Source: Bremia lactucae
Taxonomy: Eukaryota; Oomycota; Peronosporomycetes; Peronosporales; Peronosporaceae
Direction of reading: 5' to 3'
Length of the DNA stretch: 64,000 bases
Assembly: GCF_004359215.1 (NCBI RefSeq)
Contig: NC_090614.1
Span: 3,975,591-4,039,590 of the forward strand
Below, piece by piece: positions 63,321-64,000 of this stretch. The notes below the pieces were generated by a model. It had not been told where the DNA came from. It saw only the letters and a program-made list of their open reading frames with translations, and searched no databases. How positions within the stretch are numbered: position 1 is the stretch's first letter; every line of letters starts with the position of its first letter. The translations under genes were made by a program, and so were the position numbers.

Positions 63321-63708
63321 CGAACGGGGTGTATCGTTACATGAAATTAACACTTAAGGTTGTAAATTAATATATTATCTAAAAGGTAGAAAATATTTGA
63401 AGAATATCACTTTATATAGTAATGCTCGAATCAGCTGTAAACGTAAACAAAGAGAGAGAGACAGATAGATTTCAATTGCATGTTTAGTATTAGTTTATAA
63501 TTAAGTTTAGCATTAACAGATAGAAAGAAGAGAAACTTAATTATATTAATACAGTTTTTATTTAATCCTCTTTAAGGTAATTGTCTTAAAGAGAAGTCTT
63601 CCTCTGCACGTACTAGTGTACGTGAAGTGACGTAAGGCACCACTCGCAACTGAAGCAGTGTGAAATGGACTTGTACTGGAGCAGTACAAGTCGTAGTTCC
63701 CCGTTACA
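63320..63708 (+). repeat. 3' LTR, family I
   Basis: TCGAACGGGGTGTATCGTTA ... GTTCCCCGTTACA. It matches the 5' LTR apart from a deletion of about 50 nt after GTAATGCTCG and scattered substitutions, including at both termini. Confidence 0.9.
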
Positions 63709-64000
63709 TAAAAGCTTTAATTCTTACATGCTTCTACACAACTGATATCGACTTACATAAAAAGGAATAACTATTTTCTGAGGCAAACGCTATGAAAAAC
63801 ACCGTAACACATTGTTCCTTAGCGGCCAGTCACACCCGGAATAATACGTGTGGAAAATCGCTAATGTGTGCCGTCTAGCCGCAGCGTTGGTTGATTGCTA
63901 AAGCCATCATACAGGGAGGATTTCGTCATTGGCTTCCACGGATTACGGACATGACATCATAGTCTGACGTCACAGGGAGGAAGGGTAATCATTAGTCTAG
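63709..64000. other. Flanking sequence, no gene recognised
   Basis: About 290 nt beyond the element to the window end. Nothing supported. Confidence 0.5.

Larger units (their letters stand above)
56038..63708 (+). mobile_element. Family I chromovirus, complete with both LTRs
   Basis: About 7.67 kb: 5' LTR, PBS-like site, gag, assembly gap, protease, RT, RNase H, integrase, chromodomain, antisense ORF, polypurine-like tract and 3' LTR. AAAAG lies immediately before the 5' LTR (56033-56037) and, after one extra T, behind the 3' LTR (63710-63714), which fits a 5-bp target duplication. RT, RNase H and integrase contain stops and frameshifts, so the copy is not autonomous as sequenced. Confidence 0.93.

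Noticed and set aside
1..64000. RxLR, CRN or other secreted effector genes, tRNA, rRNA and CRISPR arrays
   Set aside because: None recognised on reading the open frames and intergenic stretches; absence is by eye only.

Overview
The window looks like nuclear DNA of a Peronosporales oomycete (Phytophthora or a downy mildew). The evidence is a myo-inositol oxygenase preceded by an oomycete-type Inr/FPR core promoter, compact genes with 40-92 nt introns, and a large load of Ty3/gypsy chromoviruses. No tRNA, rRNA, CRISPR array or prokaryotic feature was seen, and there is one assembly gap (57093-57508).

Host genes form three islands. Island 1 (about 4.9-11.3 kb) holds MIOX (+), a PKA regulatory subunit (-), a USP16/45-like deubiquitinase (+, three exons) and LSm2 (+, three exons, the first coding exon being only the ATG). 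Island 2 is an inverted duplication: carnitine O-palmitoyltransferase I-like genes at 17325-19721 (-) and 37133-39529 (+), about 17 kb apart and head to head. The right copy keeps a convergent four-exon tetraspanin-like gene (39689-40530). The left copy has only a deleted remnant of it (about 17066-17165), so the duplicated unit held both genes. Island 3 (about 50.2-55.1 kb) holds a CCDC43-like gene flanked by two distant paralogues of an unrecognised small protein, then an adenylate kinase.

The rest is mostly LTR retrotransposons. Family I chromoviruses occur at 1-3252, 20399-29341, 41668-44806, 44881-47890 and, complete with both LTRs, 56038-63708. Family II occurs at 12194-15612 (pol deleted) and 29657-36144 (both LTRs). 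A third family with short TGTTGA...TCAACA LTRs is at 15613-16550, and another LTR type lies near 47.9-48.3 kb. Solo and partial LTRs are scattered between. All pol genes read here carry stops or frameshifts.

Three signals stand out. (1) Both chromovirus families carry a conserved open reading frame on the opposite strand between the chromodomain and the 3' LTR, with a different protein in each family. (2) The elements, coding regions and LTRs alike, are packed with short perfect hairpins far above chance, and several keep their pairing despite sequence change. (3) The two CPT1 copies differ at 16 amino acids, 15 of them in one middle segment, and within it two synonymous differences make a perfect inverted repeat in one copy only. 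Signals 2 and 3 may share a mechanism (template switching at quasi-palindromes), but that is inference.
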